DNA from: Geomonas agri
Lineage (GTDB): Bacteria > Desulfobacterota > Desulfuromonadia > Geobacterales > Geobacteraceae
Reading direction: 5' to 3'
DNA length: 64,000 bases
NCBI RefSeq assembly: GCF_020179605.1
Contig: NZ_JAINZO010000001.1
Location: forward strand, 1,310,396-1,374,395
The position numbers were made by a program, and so were the translations under genes. The notes under the pieces are model-generated. The model did no database searches and was not told the origin of the DNA. It was given only the letters and a program-made list of their open reading frames with translations. Shown here piece after piece: positions 62,475 to 64,000 of this stretch. Every line of letters starts with the position of its first letter. Position 1 is the stretch's first letter.

Positions 62475-62500
62475 ACAGATTGAGATTAAGACTAAGATTG
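62475..62500. repeat. Single arm of the AAGATT-type nif intergenic repeat
   Basis: ACAGATTGAGATTAAGACTA and the following AGATTG carry the same hexamer series as the two complete palindromic elements at 62876 and 63720, but only one arm is present. It lies just upstream of draT. Confidence 0.6.
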
Positions 62501-62530
62501 AGGTGGTAACCTATTCTATACGAGCAGCAT

Positions 62531-62860
62531 CTACAGCACCTTGGCGAGATCCTTAAGGATCGGTTCTATGTCTCCTTCGACGACGTAGGGCTCTACGCCC
62601 AGGCGTTCGAGTTCTTCCTTCGGGGCCTCACCTATCATGGAGCAGACCACTGCCCGGCAGCCCTTTAGCGCATCGGCGGTGTCTTTGAGTGTGTGGGCGC
62701 GCAACGGATGCTCGGGGTCGAAGCGGCAGTATTTTTCGACGGGCCGCTCCTCGAGAAACGTGATCGAATCGTCTTCCACCTGGTAGATAAGGAAGCGCTC
62801 GATATGCCCAAAGTGCTGATTGATCTCCTTGCCATCTTTGGATGCAACAGCGAAAAGCAT
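62531..62860 (-). CDS. NifX/NafY-type FeMo-cofactor-binding protein
   Basis: A 109-residue single-domain protein of the dinitrogenase iron-molybdenum cofactor family. The family opening AVASKDGKEINQHFGHIERF, with the conserved HFG, is clear; VVCSMIGEAPKEELERLG and VEPYVVEG complete the ribonuclease-H-like fold. AGGAGG precedes ATG 62860. Such proteins carry FeMo-co or its NifB-co precursor. It is the smaller of two NifX-type proteins here, separated by a ferredoxin gene. Confidence 0.88.
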   Translation of the reverse strand: MLFAVASKDGKEINQHFGHIERFLIYQVEDDSITFLEERPVEKYCRFDPEHPLRAHTLKDTADALKGCRAVVCSMIGEAPKEELERLGVEPYVVEGDIEPILKDLAKVL

Positions 62861-62875
62861 AAATCCTCCTAGGGG

Positions 62876-62943
62876 CAGATTAAGACTAAGACTAAGGAGG
62901 GAGGGGTTAGCTCAACCTTAATCTTAATCTTAACCTTTATCTG
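62876..62943. repeat. Palindromic hexamer-rich repeat, copy 1
   Basis: CAGATTAAGACTAAGACTAA on the left matches the inverted CTTAATCTTAATCTTAACC...ATCTG on the right, with a 15-20 nt centre (GGAGGGAGGGGTTAGCT). The arms are themselves tandem AAGACT/AAGATT hexamers. The element fills most of the gap between the ferredoxin and NifX-like genes. Confidence 0.8.
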
Positions 62944-62948
62944 TTTTA

Positions 62949-63212
62949 CTACGCCTCTACCGGGGCGAAGGTGAAGCACTTCTTGGAGCAGGTCCGGCCG
63001 CAGGCACCGCAGCCAATGCAGTTGCCGGGATTCTCGACTTTCATGAACATCTTTGCCGAATCGTCCTCGTCCAACTCTTCAAAGGTTAGTACGTCGTGTG
63101 CACACACCTTGTAACAGCGGCCACAGCCGATGCAGGTCTCGTCGTCGATCGATACGATGAATTCGGGTGTCCACTCTTTCTTGCTCTTGGTCAAACCGGT
63201 GATGTACGCCAT
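62949..63212 (-). CDS. Nif-associated 2[4Fe-4S] ferredoxin (ferredoxin III, FdxB-like)
   Basis: An 87-residue ferredoxin. The opening YITGLTKSKKEWTPEFI is characteristic of nif-specific ferredoxin III. Cluster motifs are CIGCGRCYKVCA and CIGCGACGRTCSKKC, separated by a longer loop than in clostridial ferredoxins. AAAAGGAG lies upstream of ATG 63212. It likely supplies electrons to nitrogenase or to NifB and cofactor assembly. It is between two NifX-type genes. Confidence 0.93.
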   Translation of the reverse strand: MAYITGLTKSKKEWTPEFIVSIDDETCIGCGRCYKVCAHDVLTFEELDEDDSAKMFMKVENPGNCIGCGACGRTCSKKCFTFAPVEA

Positions 63213-63309
63213 GGTTATTCTCCTTTTCTGGTTGATTACGGTTTATGTTTAAAGCGTTGCCTAAACTATTGATCATGTTTACCCTCGCCCTCCGGGAGAG
63301 GGTATTGAA

Positions 63310-63699
63310 TTAGTCCTCGTCGAGGAACGATGCCGCCTGGTCCTTATTCATCGCCTTACGCAGCCAGGGGGGCGGGTTTCCCCTTAACACCTCTTGCATT
63401 TTCTCGATCGATTCCTTGAGCCCCACCTCGACGTTGGTCTTCATAGGGTGGATACGTTTGGCCACTAGTTTCGCCGCCGCCGGGCCACCGATCTGCATGG
63501 TATAAACGATGGCGCAATCGGATAGCAGGTTGGCGCGGGCGGCGATGCGATCTTCTTCATCGCTGCCGTGCTCGCTTACGGTGACAGTCTGGACGAAATG
63601 TGCTTCATCCGGGCCGACCTCCCAAATGTGGAAGGATTCAGCCTGGCCGAAGTGCATGTCGATGGTCTCACCGGTCCTTGTCGTAAAAGCGATCTTCAT
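63310..63699 (-). CDS. nifX: NifX: FeMo-cofactor biosynthesis carrier protein
   Basis: A 129-residue protein from ATG 63699, with AGGAG six bases upstream; the ATG five codons earlier overlaps the ribosome binding site. It has the family opening KIAFTTRTGETIDMHFGQAESF and, at the C-terminus, the NifX features VYTMQIGGPAAAKLVAKRIHPM and GNPPPWLRKAM. It lies immediately after nifN, the usual nifX position, and binds FeMo-co precursors between NifB and NifEN. Confidence 0.92.
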   Translation of the reverse strand: MKIAFTTRTGETIDMHFGQAESFHIWEVGPDEAHFVQTVTVSEHGSDEEDRIAARANLLSDCAIVYTMQIGGPAAAKLVAKRIHPMKTNVEVGLKESIEKMQEVLRGNPPPWLRKAMNKDQAASFLDED

Positions 63700-63719
63700 A
63701 GCAATCTCCTTCATAAATG

Positions 63720-63787
63720 CAGATTAAGATCGAGATTAAGAGAAAGTAGAAGCAGCTCCCCTTAGTCTTAATCTTAGTCTTAATCTG
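63720..63787. repeat. Palindromic hexamer-rich repeat, copy 2
   Basis: CAGATTAAGATCGAGATTAA on the left and CTTAGTCTTAATCTTAGTCT with TAATCTG on the right form an imperfect inverted repeat around a centre of about 25 nt. It fills the gap between nifN and nifX. The same kind of hexamers as in copy 1 are used, in a different order. Confidence 0.8.
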
Positions 63788-63791
63788 TCAC

Positions 63792-64000
63792 TCAGTTGTG
63801 CGCCAGTTTCTGCGCTTCCTTGGCGTTGGCCTGGAAGATGTTGGCCAGTTCAAAAACCAGGTTCAGGGTTCCCTGGTAGCCCACCCACATCTTGTGATGC
63901 GCCCCGAGCCGGTCGAAGACCGGCATCCCCGTCCGCAGATGGGCGCCAATCCCAAGCTTCTTCGCGGCTTGCCGTCCGTTGGAATTGGCCACCAGCAGGT
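63792..64000 (-). CDS. nifN: NifN (or NifEN fusion), C-terminal end only
   Basis: The last 69 codons of a nitrogenase-like cofactor scaffold protein; the gene continues past the window edge. LGIGAHLRTGMPVFDRLGAHHKMWVGYQGTLNL... ends the protein, and the WVGYQG stretch is NifN-like (NifK ends differently). In Geobacter nifE and nifN may be fused, which cannot be judged here. It is followed by nifX on the same strand, the normal order. Confidence 0.88.
   Translation of the reverse strand, partial: LLVANSNGRQAAKKLGIGAHLRTGMPVFDRLGAHHKMWVGYQGTLNLVFELANIFQANAKEAQKLAHN

Noticed and set aside
1-64000. tRNA, rRNA or insertion sequence genes
   Set aside because: No tRNA-like CCA-ended cloverleaf, rRNA segment or transposase-like reading frame was recognised.

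Overview
The window looks like a chromosome segment of a Geobacter-type bacterium (Geobacterales, Desulfuromonadia). The reasons are the GC-rich coding, many histidine kinases of the HQWRQPLN type, a nif region with a sigma-54 promoter and a terminator in the leader, an ETF/Fe-S oxidoreductase cluster, and an omega-3 synthase/OleABCD locus. No tRNA, rRNA, CRISPR array or insertion sequence was seen.

Layout. 1-2300 (minus): fatty-acid activation and beta-oxidation genes, with a divergent SCP2-like gene at 2596. 2905-16709 (minus): a run of eight signalling genes (GGDEF/EAL regulator, four histidine kinases, two stand-alone receiver proteins, one PilZ-like protein). 16837-18036: 3-methyladenine glycosylase and a lipoprotein. 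18290-18975: universal stress protein and rubredoxin, ended by a strong terminator. 19412-23295: a YbbA/YbbP-type ABC transporter and a TesA-type esterase.

23547-45494 (plus) is the centrepiece. It holds an iterative polyunsaturated fatty acid (Pfa) synthase: PfaD, then PfaA (KS-AT-5xACP-KR-DH), then a fused PfaC (KS-CLF-AT-four hotdog domains). OleA, OleB, OleC and OleD follow, and then an Sfp-type phosphopantetheinyl transferase. The set is nearly self-contained for making a polyunsaturated acyl chain, condensing two chains head to head, and releasing a long-chain polyene hydrocarbon. A duplicated 111-bp repeat separates the pfa and ole halves.

45472-47330 (minus): a four-gene set ending in a YhaV-like toxin gene without a recognisable PrlF antitoxin. 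47534-52718: an OmpH-like periplasmic protein, a DUF2844/DUF3443 pair whose second gene has an in-frame amber codon, a secreted S10 carboxypeptidase and a secreted nuclease. 52808-54141: a small membrane protein and an unrecognised protein built of three internal repeats.

54074-64000 is nitrogen-fixation territory. nifB (sigma-54 promoter plus a predicted leader terminator) is followed on the same strand by a GNAT protein, etfB, a ferredoxin-domain etfA and a membrane Fe-S oxidoreductase. draG and draT converge next to it, and beyond draT lie two NifX-type proteins, a nif ferredoxin and the 3' end of nifN. Hexamer-rich palindromic repeats lie between the nif genes.
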